Assembly: GCA_017643845.1 (NCBI GenBank)
Contig: JAEPMR010000006.1
Location: 22,095 to 86,094 of the forward strand
Direction: 5' to 3'
Length of the DNA stretch: 64,000 nucleotides
Source: Marivivens sp.
Lineage (GTDB): Bacteria > Pseudomonadota > Alphaproteobacteria > Rhodobacterales > Rhodobacteraceae
In this document: piece after piece, positions 15,490 through 24,975 of the stretch
Layout: the number at the start of each line of letters is the position of its first letter
Position numbering within the stretch: the stretch's first letter is position 1
Position numbers and translations under genes: made by a program
The notes under the pieces: generated by a model
Told to the model about the DNA's origin: nothing
Seen by the model: the letters and a program-made list of their open reading frames with translations, nothing else
The model's database searches: none

Positions 15490-16452
15490 ATGACCTATCA
15501 GCCCGCAACTGTCTCTGACGACGTGAACACTCTACCCAAGCTGCCGGGCTGGGTCACCTCTGGACGTGCCGAAACCCTTGAAACTGTGGCATTTCGGTCT
15601 GGAGCAGCGCTCACGGTATTAAATCAACTGGTCAGCGATCCGTCCCAAGGCGTGCCTCTTAAACTGCTGGCCAACCAGCTTGCACTACGAGCGGCCACGG
15701 CGACGTCTAAACTCGAAGGCCGTCTTGCCCGAGAGGCTGATATCCGCGACGCTTACCACTTGGCACCGCCCGGAGAGGCACGCGGCCCCGATGGTGATAT
15801 CTTGGCGTTTTGGCGAGATGCGGCGCGTCTCAAATTGACGGGGCGGGACTGGCACGACGGTGTGCAAAGCTTGGTTGGCGCGGCGTTTGCCGATGATGTC
15901 TTGAGGGTGATAGGGGTTGGTGCCGATTGCGCAAAATCCCATGGACCGTTGGCGGGATGTATTGCCGTGATGCGCGCGGTTCTGGAAATGGATGATCGGG
16001 CGGAGCAGATCGCCTGTCTGCTCTCGGATATTGTCCTTGCGCGGGCATTGAACTGGATGTCACTGCTGCCTGTCACGGCACAAGACCTTACGAAAAAGAT
16101 GTTGCGCGACCTGATTGAAGAAGGGCAGGGGGCGGATCTGAAAGTTCAGGCGCGCCTGTTGATGTCTATCGAAGATACGATCCGCTTGGCGCGCGATCTG
16201 GCAGCGCGGGCGACTTTGCTGCAGGCCGCGGCTCCGAAGCTGCGCGCCAAAGGATCTGATGCGGCCGTCGCGTTGTTCCTTACTGAAGATGCGATTGGGC
16301 CTTCAATGATGCTGTCACCAACAATCCAGGGCAGCACCATTCCGATGACCGATCGCGCTGCGCGCCGGTTTTGTGATCGGCTCGTCGAACTGGGCGTCGC
16401 GCGTGAGCTCACTGGACGGGCTACGTTCCGGCTGTATGGGATTGTGCGATGA
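15490..16452 (+). CDS. DUF1403 family protein
   Basis: A 320-residue, mostly helical cytoplasmic protein. It resembles DUF1403 proteins of Rhizobiales and Rhodobacterales, with GAALTVLNQLVSDPS, a central WMSLLPVTAQDL stretch and a C-terminal DRAARRFCDRLVELG helix. The family has no proven function. It overlaps the ScpB-like gene by four bases, and the two form an operon opposite an integrase. That arrangement suggests a joint role in DNA structure or element maintenance. Confidence 0.75.
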   Translation: MTYQPATVSDDVNTLPKLPGWVTSGRAETLETVAFRSGAALTVLNQLVSDPSQGVPLKLLANQLALRAATATSKLEGRLAREADIRDAYHLAPPGEARGPDGDILAFWRDAARLKLTGRDWHDGVQSLVGAAFADDVLRVIGVGADCAKSHGPLAGCIAVMRAVLEMDDRAEQIACLLSDIVLARALNWMSLLPVTAQDLTKKMLRDLIEEGQGADLKVQARLLMSIEDTIRLARDLAARATLLQAAAPKLRAKGSDAAVALFLTEDAIGPSMMLSPTIQGSTIPMTDRAARRFCDRLVELGVARELTGRATFRLYGIVR

Positions 16453-17087
16453 CCCGCACCGCCATAACCTCCGAAGCCAAACAAAAGCACACAAGACCGA
16501 AGGAGGCCGGACGCGAAGGCGTCTTTGACCGTGAGCTTGAAGATCTGCCGCAAGAGCTGCGCTGGCGCGAATGGATGGGGCGGATCGAGGCGGTTCTGTT
16601 TGCCAGTGGCACGCCGGTTGGCCATGACGACTTGGCACGCGTGGTGGGGCAGGGGGCCTCGGTTGAGATGCTGATTGAGGATATTAAGACGGAGTTGATT
16701 GGTCGGCCTTATGAACTGGCGCAGGTTGCTGGAGGATGGATGTTCCGGACCAAGACGCAGTTTGCAGATGTGATCAAGGCGGCGGCAGACCTTGGCGACC
16801 AGTCGATGGCCTTCACTGAGATGGAGATGGGCGTGCTCTGCGCGATCGCCTATCATCAGCCGATTGATCGGGCAGGGCTGAAGGACATCTTTGGCAAAGA
16901 CGTGAGCCGCGATCTGCTCGCGCGGCTCCGCTTCAAGGAGCTGATTGCCAGTGGACCAAGGGCTCCACGCGCGGGCGCGCCACATACATTTGTCACGACT
17001 GAGACGTTTCTGGTGACGTTCGATTTGGAGACACTGCGGGACTTACCAGAGTTGGATTTGGCTGTTGCAGACAATGGTGAGCAGTAA
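16449..17087 (+). CDS. scpB: ScpB-like segregation/condensation protein
   Basis: A 212-residue protein with two winged-helix domains typical of ScpB, the kleisin partner in SMC-ScpAB complexes: RIEAVLFASGTPVGHDDLAR, then YELAQVAGGWMFRTKTQFAD, and in the second domain AFTEMEMGVLCAIAYHQPI. The last part, FVTTETFLVTFDLETLRDLP, matches the ScpB C-terminus. No smc or scpA gene is near, so this is an accessory copy, coupled to the DUF1403 gene. Its stop codon lies in a long dyad. Confidence 0.85.
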   Translation: MTRTAITSEAKQKHTRPKEAGREGVFDRELEDLPQELRWREWMGRIEAVLFASGTPVGHDDLARVVGQGASVEMLIEDIKTELIGRPYELAQVAGGWMFRTKTQFADVIKAAADLGDQSMAFTEMEMGVLCAIAYHQPIDRAGLKDIFGKDVSRDLLARLRFKELIASGPRAPRAGAPHTFVTTETFLVTFDLETLRDLPELDLAVADNGEQ

Positions 17088-17128
17088 GTTTAATTTGATC
17101 CAGGGCCAGATAGATCAAGGTAAACTTA
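17085..17128. repeat. 44-bp inverted repeat at the end of scpB
   Basis: TAAGTTTAATTTGATC (17085-17100) and GATCAAGGTAAACTTA (17113-17128) are inverted copies matching at 14 of 16 positions, separated by 12 bases. The scpB stop codon is the first base triplet of the left arm. There is no T-tract, so it is either a terminator-like hairpin without tail or a protein-binding or recombination site. Confidence 0.5.
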
Positions 17129-17278
17129 GTCAATGGAAAACGCTGAAACCTTTGGGCATAATCCGGCCATTGATGCAGCCGCAATTCTGGCTCATTTGTA
17201 AGAGCTATTCCGTCAGGTTTTTATGGTCATTTGTATCTGTGTGGGCTAAGATTTTCCCATAAACGAGGAGAAAATCAG

Positions 17279-18259
17279 GTGGCACGCGGCGAACTCATGA
17301 AAAAACTTCTGGCCAGTTATGGCCAAGAGGATGCGTTTCGTGCAGTCGCCGAACAGATCATCGGTGAGGAAGAAAAGAAGAAAAACAACGTCCTGGCACG
17401 GACCTTGAGAAAGACGCTCGAGAATCTTGGGCACAGCGTTCCGGCCAAAGGGCTTGCCCCTCTCATCCCCTTTCCCGATGAAGCCAGTGAGTTTATTCAG
17501 CGCATTGAGCCAAACCGGACTGCGCAAGACATCTTAATGTCGACAGAGAACGTACGGCTTTTTACTGGGCTTTTGCGTGAATTCCGGAAATCCGACCAGA
17601 TCAAACAGCATGGTTTACCTGTGCGCTCAAAGCTTCTGTTTTGTGGACCGCCTGGCTGCGGCAAGACACTTTGTGCTGAGGTCTTCGCACATGAGCTGGG
17701 GTTACCTCTCTTTGTTGTGCAACTTGATCGTCTGATGTCATCCTATCTTGGCGAGACTGCCACAAACATTCGCAAGATTTTTGAGTTTGCCCGCCGTCAA
17801 CCCTGCGTCCTGTTTCTCGACGAATTTGATGCGATTGCGCGGTCACGCGACGACGGTGGGGAACACAGCGAGTTGCGCCGCGTTGTGAATAGTCTTCTTC
17901 TCTTCATTGATCAGATACAACCAAGCGGTTTCTTGTTGGCTGCGACCAACCTTGATCAATCTCTCGACCCGGCTGTCTGGCGTCGGTTTGATGAGGTCGT
18001 TTGGTTTGACGCACCTGATGAGAGAATGACAAGGAAGTTTCTGACCAACGCTTTCAAAAACGTCAAAGCTGACTTCGTTCCGGCAGAACAGGCCTCTACG
18101 GTCAAAGGCTATTCCTACGCTGAACTCGATAAGATTTGCACCCAATCCATTAAGCTCTCAATTTTGGGACGCGCTAAGACTGTGTCTCTTCGTCATTTCA
18201 ACATTGCCGTTGATGATGCCAAACGTCGCGCAAAGCGTACTGAACGGCTCGGCACCTAA
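17279..18259 (+). CDS. ietA: AAA+ ATPase of an IetA/IetS-type pair
   Basis: A 326-residue AAA+ ATPase. Walker A is FCGPPGCGKT (residues about 121-130), Walker B LFLDEFD (178-184), sensor 1 AATNLD, and an arginine finger is likely in WRRFDEV. GTG 17279 is chosen because GAGGAG lies eight bases upstream. The subtilase gene follows after 16 bases. An AAA ATPase (IetA) with a subtilisin-like protease (IetS) is known from the Agrobacterium Ti plasmid, where it stabilises a repABC plasmid and enhances incompatibility as a toxin-antitoxin pair; the same pair is listed among anti-phage systems. Here it lies 5 kb from repABC. Confidence 0.85.
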   Translation: MARGELMKKLLASYGQEDAFRAVAEQIIGEEEKKKNNVLARTLRKTLENLGHSVPAKGLAPLIPFPDEASEFIQRIEPNRTAQDILMSTENVRLFTGLLREFRKSDQIKQHGLPVRSKLLFCGPPGCGKTLCAEVFAHELGLPLFVVQLDRLMSSYLGETATNIRKIFEFARRQPCVLFLDEFDAIARSRDDGGEHSELRRVVNSLLLFIDQIQPSGFLLAATNLDQSLDPAVWRRFDEVVWFDAPDERMTRKFLTNAFKNVKADFVPAEQASTVKGYSYAELDKICTQSIKLSILGRAKTVSLRHFNIAVDDAKRRAKRTERLGT

Positions 18260-18275
18260 ATCTCGGTAAGTACCC

Positions 18276-20606
18276 TTGCCCCAGTATGATCATTTGCCGC
18301 TTGTTCGGTTGCCAGAAAATCTTGATCGACGCAAAACCGGTCGCCCTCCGCCCAAGCCGGGCAGAACGCAAGGACATGGGACAGGGGTAAGCGCTGAGGT
18401 CGACGACGCGATCCAGACGCAGCGCTTGCAAAGACCGGTAGAATTCGTAGATCCGTCCCTGATCCTCAAGGTTGAGATGAATGGGATGTCGATGGAGGAC
18501 GACTGGGAAGGTGTTGGGCTTCGCTTGCTCTCAAGCGACGATGATAACACCTTGGTGCTGTTTTCCTCAACCGAGGAACTGACAGAATTCCGCAGAAAGC
18601 TTGCAGCTTACGCGGGCCCAAAACCCGCTGGTCAAAAAGACCGCAGTTTTGCGGGGTTTATTGACCGGATCGAAAGCGTATCCACGCTTGAGCCAAGGGA
18701 TCGGCTTGGCATCCGCCTGCTCGAGCGCGGCTTCACCGGCGCTACAGATTTTCAGGACAACGAAATCTATCTTGTGGACATTGAGCTTTGGGACTTTGCA
18801 GGTGCACCGGCTCGTCGCCGCAAGGCCGAAGAAATCGGGGCCTTTGTTGAGGCCCGCAACGGAGAGGTTTTCGACACCTACGTGGGGCCGTCCCTGACCA
18901 TCATGCGGGTCCAAGCGCCAGGACAAGCCCTGCGACCGGTATTGTCTGTGCCTGAGGTCGCACTAATCGACCACCCCCCCGAGCCAGATCTTGAGGCGCA
19001 GCCTGTCGTTGAAATGGCGCTTGAAGACCTTCCCGCTGCTGAACCAGTGTCACCCGATGCGCCAATCGTTGCTGTGCTTGACAGCGGTATCAATGCGCAT
19101 CCACTGCTGGAAGATGTCCTCATTGCATCTGAAACTTTCGATACAGGCCTTTCAGCAGCAGATATCTGGGGTCACGGGACCAAAGTCGGTGGGGCGGCAG
19201 TCTTTGGCGATCTGAGAGACCAAATAGCAAGCGGGCAGCTTCGGAAGTCAGTGCGGTTGGTTTCCGCAAAAATTATCACAGACGACGGGCAGTTCTATGA
19301 CCGGCGAACACTGCCAAATCTAATGCGGACGGTCTTCCGGGGTCTCAACGAACGGTATGGTTGCAGGATCTTTGTCTTGTCGCTTGGGGACAAGAAATCT
19401 TGGTTTGAGCGCGGACGGGTCGGACCTTGGGCTATGACACTGGACGAACTTGCACGTGAGCTTGATGTTCTGGTGTTTGTGTCAGCAGGTAACCGGTCTC
19501 CCCGTGGTGGCAATGTAGTTGAGCAAGGTGTCACTCAGTACCCTCAGTACCTTCTCGAAGAAGCCAACCGCATTTTCGAGCCTTCAGGAGCCGCAAACGT
19601 AGTGACTGTCGGTTCGCTTTCTCATGGGAGCGGACTTGCTGCACAGCACAGGGATGATGCACATGTGCGTGCGATCACGGCGGGCCCAAATGAGCCGTCC
19701 CCCTTTACCCGGGCCGGTCCCGGAGCTGGGGGCATTACGAAGCCCGATTTTTCTGATTTAGGCGGTACGATGCTGTTTAGCGCGGTCACACGGTCGCTCC
19801 AATCGGCTCCCATTGTGCCGGAAGCTGGTATTACCACGCTCAACCATGACTTCGTTCGGCAGCTCTTTACGTCCGCAAGTGGGACCTCGATTGCGACCCC
19901 TCTTCTTGCACGCAAGGCGGCCTTGTTGCTGCAGCGTTTCCCGGAAGCGTCAGCCAATCTCGTTCGCGCGCTCTTAGCAGGTGCCGCTTCCTTTCCAGAT
20001 GAAATGACTACGCGGCTTCAGGCGATGGACGCCTTGGAAACGGCTTCTGTCGTAGGTAACGGCTTGGTCGATCCTGTCAAAGCGGTCTATTCGGATGATC
20101 ATCGCGTTATCTACTTTGCCGAAGATCAACTCGATATCGATAAGTTCGCAATCTACCGCATTCCTATTCCTGTGGAATTTCAGACCGGTGGCAAGCGGAC
20201 CATCCGCATCTCTTTGGCCTATGATCCCCCGGTGCGCAGAACACGCGCTGACTATCTGGGCACAAAGATGGATTTTCGACTCATCCGCGGTTGCCCTGTT
20301 GATCACATCTCAAATTTCTTCCGCAGCCATGCCGGACAGGAAAGTACGCATCCTGACATGCCGCCAAGATACGATTGTGATCTGAAGCCTAGCAAGACGC
20401 AACGTGGTGGCAACACGCTGCAAACTGGCTCAATCACCTTCACCAAAGACACCTTGGACTATGGCAATGAATATCACCTTGTCGTCAGGTGTATGGGGGG
20501 CTGGGCAACAGATGAGCTGCGCCAAAGGTTTGCTATCGTGGTTGAACTTGAACACCAAATTGGTGTTCAGCTCTATGCGCGGCTTCGTCCTCGTCTGCGG
20601 ACGTGA
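18276..20606 (+). CDS. ietS: Subtilisin-like serine protease of an IetA/IetS-type pair
   Basis: A 776-residue S8 peptidase without a signal peptide, so cytoplasmic. The catalytic triad is Asp269 (VAVLDSGINAHP), His300 (WGHGTKVGG) and Ser538 (SASGTSIATPL), with the oxyanion asparagine in SAGNRSP (about 406). An N-terminal domain of about 260 residues precedes the protease, and a beta-rich domain of about 190 residues follows. It starts at TTG 18276 (MPQYDHLPLVRLPENLDRR), a start region typical of these proteases, behind GGTAAG. In the known pair the protease is the toxic partner and the ATPase counteracts or gates it. Confidence 0.85.
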   Translation: MPQYDHLPLVRLPENLDRRKTGRPPPKPGRTQGHGTGVSAEVDDAIQTQRLQRPVEFVDPSLILKVEMNGMSMEDDWEGVGLRLLSSDDDNTLVLFSSTEELTEFRRKLAAYAGPKPAGQKDRSFAGFIDRIESVSTLEPRDRLGIRLLERGFTGATDFQDNEIYLVDIELWDFAGAPARRRKAEEIGAFVEARNGEVFDTYVGPSLTIMRVQAPGQALRPVLSVPEVALIDHPPEPDLEAQPVVEMALEDLPAAEPVSPDAPIVAVLDSGINAHPLLEDVLIASETFDTGLSAADIWGHGTKVGGAAVFGDLRDQIASGQLRKSVRLVSAKIITDDGQFYDRRTLPNLMRTVFRGLNERYGCRIFVLSLGDKKSWFERGRVGPWAMTLDELARELDVLVFVSAGNRSPRGGNVVEQGVTQYPQYLLEEANRIFEPSGAANVVTVGSLSHGSGLAAQHRDDAHVRAITAGPNEPSPFTRAGPGAGGITKPDFSDLGGTMLFSAVTRSLQSAPIVPEAGITTLNHDFVRQLFTSASGTSIATPLLARKAALLLQRFPEASANLVRALLAGAASFPDEMTTRLQAMDALETASVVGNGLVDPVKAVYSDDHRVIYFAEDQLDIDKFAIYRIPIPVEFQTGGKRTIRISLAYDPPVRRTRADYLGTKMDFRLIRGCPVDHISNFFRSHAGQESTHPDMPPRYDCDLKPSKTQRGGNTLQTGSITFTKDTLDYGNEYHLVVRCMGGWATDELRQRFAIVVELEHQIGVQLYARLRPRLRT

Positions 20607-20735
20607 TCTGTACCCTTTTGGTCAAAACATGGTTACCCTGTAACCGGCCTCAGGTGGCCGAAGGCATCTGTAAGATTAAGGATCAAGTCTCAACAGTGAT
20701 GTCGGCCACATTCAATTTTTACGACGGAATCTCGA

Positions 20736-21522
20736 TCAATACCTGTCATCCCGAGCCTTAAACTTGCGAGCTGGCTGCTTATGCTTCAGCATGGAATGCA
20801 TGATGACGGCGAGTTTGCGAGCAACGGCGACCGCCGCCCGCTTGAAGCCAAGGCGGTCGCGCAATTGAAGCCCCCAGGTTTTTAGATCACTGACCGTTTC
20901 GGCTCGAGTCCTCGTAAGCAACGAGGTCGCAGCCTCGTAGAGGAGCCCACGCAATCGTTGATCCCCCCTTCGAGAGATGTGGCCGTTAAAATCCATCTCT
21001 CCCGATTGGTATCGGCGTGTGGTGAGGCCAAGCCATGCGCCGACAGATCGGGACTTCGGAAAGTTCCTCGGGTCTTCGATAGCGGCCACATAGGAAACTG
21101 CTGTGATCGCCCCGATGCCTGGTATCGTCATGAGCAAACGCGTGCTTTGGCACTGTCGCGCCGCCAACAAGAGCTGGCGGCTGAGCGTAGACGCCCGCTC
21201 CCTGACAGCTTGCCAAGCTTCGAGCAGCGGATAGATGATCCCTTTCAACTCGATATGTCCGTCCAGTAGATCGTTAACCTTTTCTATGAACACCCGGCCT
21301 TTGCTCTTGGGCACGACAAGACCGAAAGTCTTCATCAAACCACGGATCTGATTGGTCAATTGTGTCGTGATGGCCAGGAGTTGCGTGCGGGCTGCAACCA
21401 ATGACCGGATCAGCATCGCTTCGAACGACTTGACCCTAACAGCCTTATAGAAGCCGGTTTCGGCAAGTTTGGCCAATCCCTCAGCATCGTTTGCATCGGT
21501 CTTGTTCAACGTCTCACCCAGA
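20736..21522 (-). pseudogene. IS110-family transposase, N-terminus removed by the IS21 insertion
   Basis: The reverse strand gives the C-terminal two-thirds of an IS110-type transposase. NKTDANDAEGLAKLAETGFY is the conserved end of the DEDD catalytic domain, followed by the helical linker and the Transposase_20 domain (LLMTIPGIGAITAVSYVAA, then GAWLGLTTRRYQSGE). About 100 N-terminal residues with the first catalytic acids are absent, because the IS21-type element begins at 21523. The missing piece is not on the other side of that element, so the locus was rearranged after insertion. Inactive. Confidence 0.85.
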
Positions 21523-21631
21523 TGAGAACGTCAGTGCAAAAGTGAGCCACGGAAGTGGCGGGATAGTCTTGCTGCGGGCAGAGTAAAACTTTGCCACTTT
21601 GGCCCTTTCTGTTTTCAGGGAGGGCGGGGGT

Positions 21632-23131
21632 ATTTTCAGCGTGGAACTTTACAGGAAGGTGCGCCTCGCGCGTCGTGGGGGCATGAGTGAACGTGCGGCA
21701 GCGAGCCATTTCGGGATATCGCGTGCGAGCGTGAAGAAGATGATGATGTTCTCGGTCCCGCCCGGCTACCAGCGCACGGCGGATATCAAGCGGCCCAAGC
21801 TCGATGGTTTCACGGGCTTCATTGATCAATGGCTGCAAGACGATCTGAAGCGTCCCCGCAAACAGCGCCACACCGCCAAGCGCATCTTTGAACGGCTGCG
21901 CGACGAGCACCAGTTTCAAGGCGGTTACACGACGGTAAAGAACTATGTCCGCGAACATGGGCGGCGCAGTCGGGAGATGTTTGTGCCGTTGGCACACGCC
22001 CCTGGCAACGCCCAGGCGGATTTCGGCGAAGCTATGGTTGTGATCGGCGGGGTGGAGCAAAAGGCGCATTTCTTTGCGCTGGATCTACCATTCAGTGATG
22101 CCTGCTTTGTGCGGGCCTATCCAGCAGCAGTCTCCGAGGCCTGGGTCGATGGCCATGTCCACGCCTTTGCCTTCTTTGGCCGTGTCCCGCTGTCGGTTCT
22201 CTACGACAACGACCGATGCCTTGTTGCGAAGATCCTGCCGGACGGATCGCGCAAGCGGACCAAACTGTTTAGCGGGCTGCTGTCACATTACTTCATCCAT
22301 GATCGTTATGGCCGTCCCGGCAAGGGCAACGATAAAGGCGCCGTCGAGGGTCTTGTCGGATATGCACGGCGCAACTTCATGGTGCCCATCCCTCAGTTTG
22401 CGACATGGGAGGCGTTCAATCTTTGGCTGGAAGATAAATGCCGCAAGCGCCAAGCGGATGTCTTGCGCGGGCATAGCGACAACATCGGGCAACGTCTGGC
22501 CCGCGATCTTGATGCAATGATGGACCTGCCAGCGTCTCCATTTGATGCTTGTGACCAGGCCAGCGGCCAGGTGAACGCACAATCCCTGGTGCGCTACAAA
22601 ACCAATGATTACTCGGTGCCGGTTGCCTATGGCCACCGTGACGTCTGGATCCGGGGCTATGTCGATCAGGTTGTCATCGGCTGTGGTGGTGATGTGATTG
22701 CGCGCCACCCCCGGTGCTGGGACCGCGAAGACATGGTCTTTGATCCTGTCCACTATCTGCCGCTGCTGGAGCAAAAGACAGGGGCTCTGGATCAGGCTGC
22801 CCCATTGGTGGCATGGGAACTGCCAGAGGAATTTGCGACCCTGCGCCGCCTGATGGAAGCCCGGATGATCAAGGCCGGTCGGCGCGAGTATGTGCAGGTC
22901 TTGCGGTTGCTGGAAACGTTCGAGATGGCCGACCTGAATGTCGCCGTCAAAAATGCGCTGCGTATGGGGACGATTGGGTTTGACGCCATCAAGCATCTTG
23001 TCTTGTGCCAGGTCGAGAAACGGCCACCCAAACTGGATCTGGATGTCTATCCGTATCTGCCAAAGGCCAATGTTGGCACGACGTCAGCGGCCAGCTACAT
23101 GTCGCTGATGAAGCGGGGGAAAGCGGCATGA
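21632..23131 (+). CDS. istA: IS21-family transposase IstA
   Basis: A DDE transposase of about 499 residues. The N-terminal HTH is YRKVRLARRGGMSERAAASH followed by FGISRASVKKM. The RNase H-like core begins at HAPGNAQADFGEAMVV (first Asp), with DNDRCL (second Asp) and NDKGAVEGLVGYARR (Glu). The C-terminal DNA-binding part includes TNDYSVPVAYGHRDVW. The likely start is an ATT at 21632 with AGGGAGG about nine bases upstream, giving FSVELYRKV. GTG 21641 and TTG 21599 are alternatives. It appears intact. Confidence 0.9.
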   Translation: MFSVELYRKVRLARRGGMSERAAASHFGISRASVKKMMMFSVPPGYQRTADIKRPKLDGFTGFIDQWLQDDLKRPRKQRHTAKRIFERLRDEHQFQGGYTTVKNYVREHGRRSREMFVPLAHAPGNAQADFGEAMVVIGGVEQKAHFFALDLPFSDACFVRAYPAAVSEAWVDGHVHAFAFFGRVPLSVLYDNDRCLVAKILPDGSRKRTKLFSGLLSHYFIHDRYGRPGKGNDKGAVEGLVGYARRNFMVPIPQFATWEAFNLWLEDKCRKRQADVLRGHSDNIGQRLARDLDAMMDLPASPFDACDQASGQVNAQSLVRYKTNDYSVPVAYGHRDVWIRGYVDQVVIGCGGDVIARHPRCWDREDMVFDPVHYLPLLEQKTGALDQAAPLVAWELPEEFATLRRLMEARMIKAGRREYVQVLRLLETFEMADLNVAVKNALRMGTIGFDAIKHLVLCQVEKRPPKLDLDVYPYLPKANVGTTSAASYMSLMKRGKAA

Positions 23132-23892
23132 CACAAGCGCCGCAAATTCTACTGGACCATCGGCTCAAATCTCTCCGCTTGCCAACGGTGCTGCGGGAAT
23201 ATGGCAAGCTGGCCCGCCAATGCGCCACAGAGGGACATGACCATGTTCAGTTCCTCGCACGTTTGGTCGAATTGGAAATGATCGACCGTGAAAGGCGGAT
23301 GATCGAACGACGCATCAAGGCGGCCAAGTTCCCGGCCGTCAAAAGCCTGGACAGCTTCGAGTTCAAGGCGATCCCGGCTTTGAACAAGATGCAGGTGCTG
23401 GAGCTGGCGCGTTGCGAATGGATTGACCGGCGTGAGAATGTTATCGCACTCGGCCCCTCAGGCACTGGCAAGACTCATGTCGCCTTGGGCCTTGGTCTGT
23501 CGGCATGCCAGAAAGGCTTGGCTGTTGGTTTTGTCACCGCCGCAGCGCTGGTCCATGAACTGATGGAAGCGCGTGATGAACGCAGGCTCCTGCGGCTTCA
23601 AAAGCAGATGGTGGGTTACAGGCTGCTGATCATCGACGAACTGGGCTTTGTGCCGCTGAGCAAAACCGGGGCTGAGCTGTTGTTCGAGCTGATCTCCCAA
23701 CGTTACGAGCGCGGCTCCACGCTGATTACTAGCAATCTACCATTCGATGAATGGACTGAGACCTTTGGATCAGAACGCTTGACCGGCGCACTGCTCGACC
23801 GCCTGACCCACCACGTCAACATCCTTGAGATGAATGGCGAAAGTTACCGCCTTGGACAAAGCAAGGCGCGGCAGGCCGCCCGCGAAACCTAA
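23128..23892 (+). CDS. istB: IS21-family ATPase helper IstB
   Basis: A 254-residue AAA+ ATPase of the DnaC/IstB type: Walker A ALGPSGTGKTHVALGLG, Walker B LLIIDELGFVPLS, and a sensor region STLITSNLPFDEWTE. It assembles on target DNA and recruits IstA in this family. The start ATG overlaps the istA stop codon (ATGA). Full length for the family. Confidence 0.92.
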   Translation: MTQAPQILLDHRLKSLRLPTVLREYGKLARQCATEGHDHVQFLARLVELEMIDRERRMIERRIKAAKFPAVKSLDSFEFKAIPALNKMQVLELARCEWIDRRENVIALGPSGTGKTHVALGLGLSACQKGLAVGFVTAAALVHELMEARDERRLLRLQKQMVGYRLLIIDELGFVPLSKTGAELLFELISQRYERGSTLITSNLPFDEWTETFGSERLTGALLDRLTHHVNILEMNGESYRLGQSKARQAARET

Positions 23893-24064
23893 ACCACAAT
23901 CAGCACCAATTGGCCCTGACGGGCCAAAGCATCCGGGCAACCTCCAGCTAAATGACAAGCGCGGTTGCCCGGATGCTAGCGCGTGACCGCACACTCATCA
24001 CGCCACCTTCAAAGTGGCAACATTTTGCGCTGCCCTTTGGTCCAATTTTGCTCTGCCGTTGACA

Positions 24065-24840
24065 TCATGGGGGGCATTCTGCCCGGACTGATGATGGCGG
24101 CACTCCTTTCCGCGACCGTGATCATCCAGGTCCTCATGAAACCCGAGATCGCACCGCGCATCACCCAGAGGGTTAGCTTTGCTGAGCGCGTCAGTACAAG
24201 TGCCCAAGCCATTCCAACGATCCTGATTGCCGTGATGATCATCGTCTCGCTTTATGTCGGCATTGCGACACCCTCTGAAACCGGGGCCTTCGGTGCCGCG
24301 GCGGCGGTTCTGGTTGCCCTTGTCATGGGCCGTTTGCGCGGAGGAGTCATGCAGAAGGCATTACAAAAAACCGTCCGCACCACAGGAATGTTCATGCTCT
24401 TGCTGGTCGGCGGTCTTTTCAGTTCCTTCGTCCTGACCCGGCTGGGCGTGCCACAGGACGTATCAAATTACCTGACCGGGCTGGATGTCGAACCATGGGT
24501 CATCATCGTGATGATCAACATCCTTCTTTTGATCATGGGGATGTTCCTCGATCCGCTGAGCATTCTGGTTATCGTGGTGCCGATCTTCCTCGAAACCGTG
24601 GTGGGCCTTGGATATGATCCGATCTGGTTTGGCGTTATCGTCACCATCCAGATCGAGATTGCGGCGATTACCCCGCCGGTCGGTCTAAACCTCTTCGTGC
24701 TGCGCACTGTCGTTCCTGACCTGTCGCTTTCGGATACGGCACGCGGGGCACTCATCTTTGTCTTGCCGATGCTTCTGGGGATCGTGCTGCTGATGATTTT
24801 TCCTCAGATTGCGCTCTGGCTCCCAAGTGTAATGTTCTGA
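24065..24840 (+). pseudogene. TRAP transporter large permease (DctM-like), 5' end missing
   Basis: Immediately after the IS21 end the sequence reads MGGILPGLMMAALLSATVII and continues for about 258 residues through SLYVGIATPSETGAFGAAAA, LLVGGLFSSFVLTRLG and FGVIVTIQIEIAAITPPVGL to a natural end. These are conserved parts of the DctM membrane subunit, usually about 430 residues. The N-terminal 40 percent and the substrate-binding and small-permease genes are absent. The IS insertion and a deletion removed them. Confidence 0.85.
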
Positions 24841-24975
24841 GCTTGGGGGGCCGGTCTCACACCTGCAAGCAGCCCGAGGCGTCACCACAAGACGTTCTCT
24901 ATGCTGTACGCGCGTCGCGGGTATTGTCACATTCATCGGCCATGGGCTGCCGGTGTAGCAATGTCGGCGTAGCTG

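Larger units (their letters stand above)
21523..24064 (+). mobile_element. IS21-family insertion sequence (istA-istB), complete
   Basis: A 2542-bp element bounded by related ends. The left end TGAGAACGTCAGTGCAAAAG and the inverted right end TGTCAACGGCAGAGCAAAAT match over most of the first 27 bases, start with TG as expected, and further sub-terminal repeats (GCCACTTT type) lie within about 80 bases of both ends. It encodes istA and istB with an ATGA overlap. Flanks differ (left an IS110 relic, right a TRAP permease fragment), and no target duplication is visible, so flanking DNA was lost by later deletion or recombination. Confidence 0.85.

Noticed and set aside
20631..20645. GGTTAC-CCT-GTAACC hairpin after ietS as a terminator
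   Set aside because: No T-tract follows and the stem is only six pairs, so it was not called.
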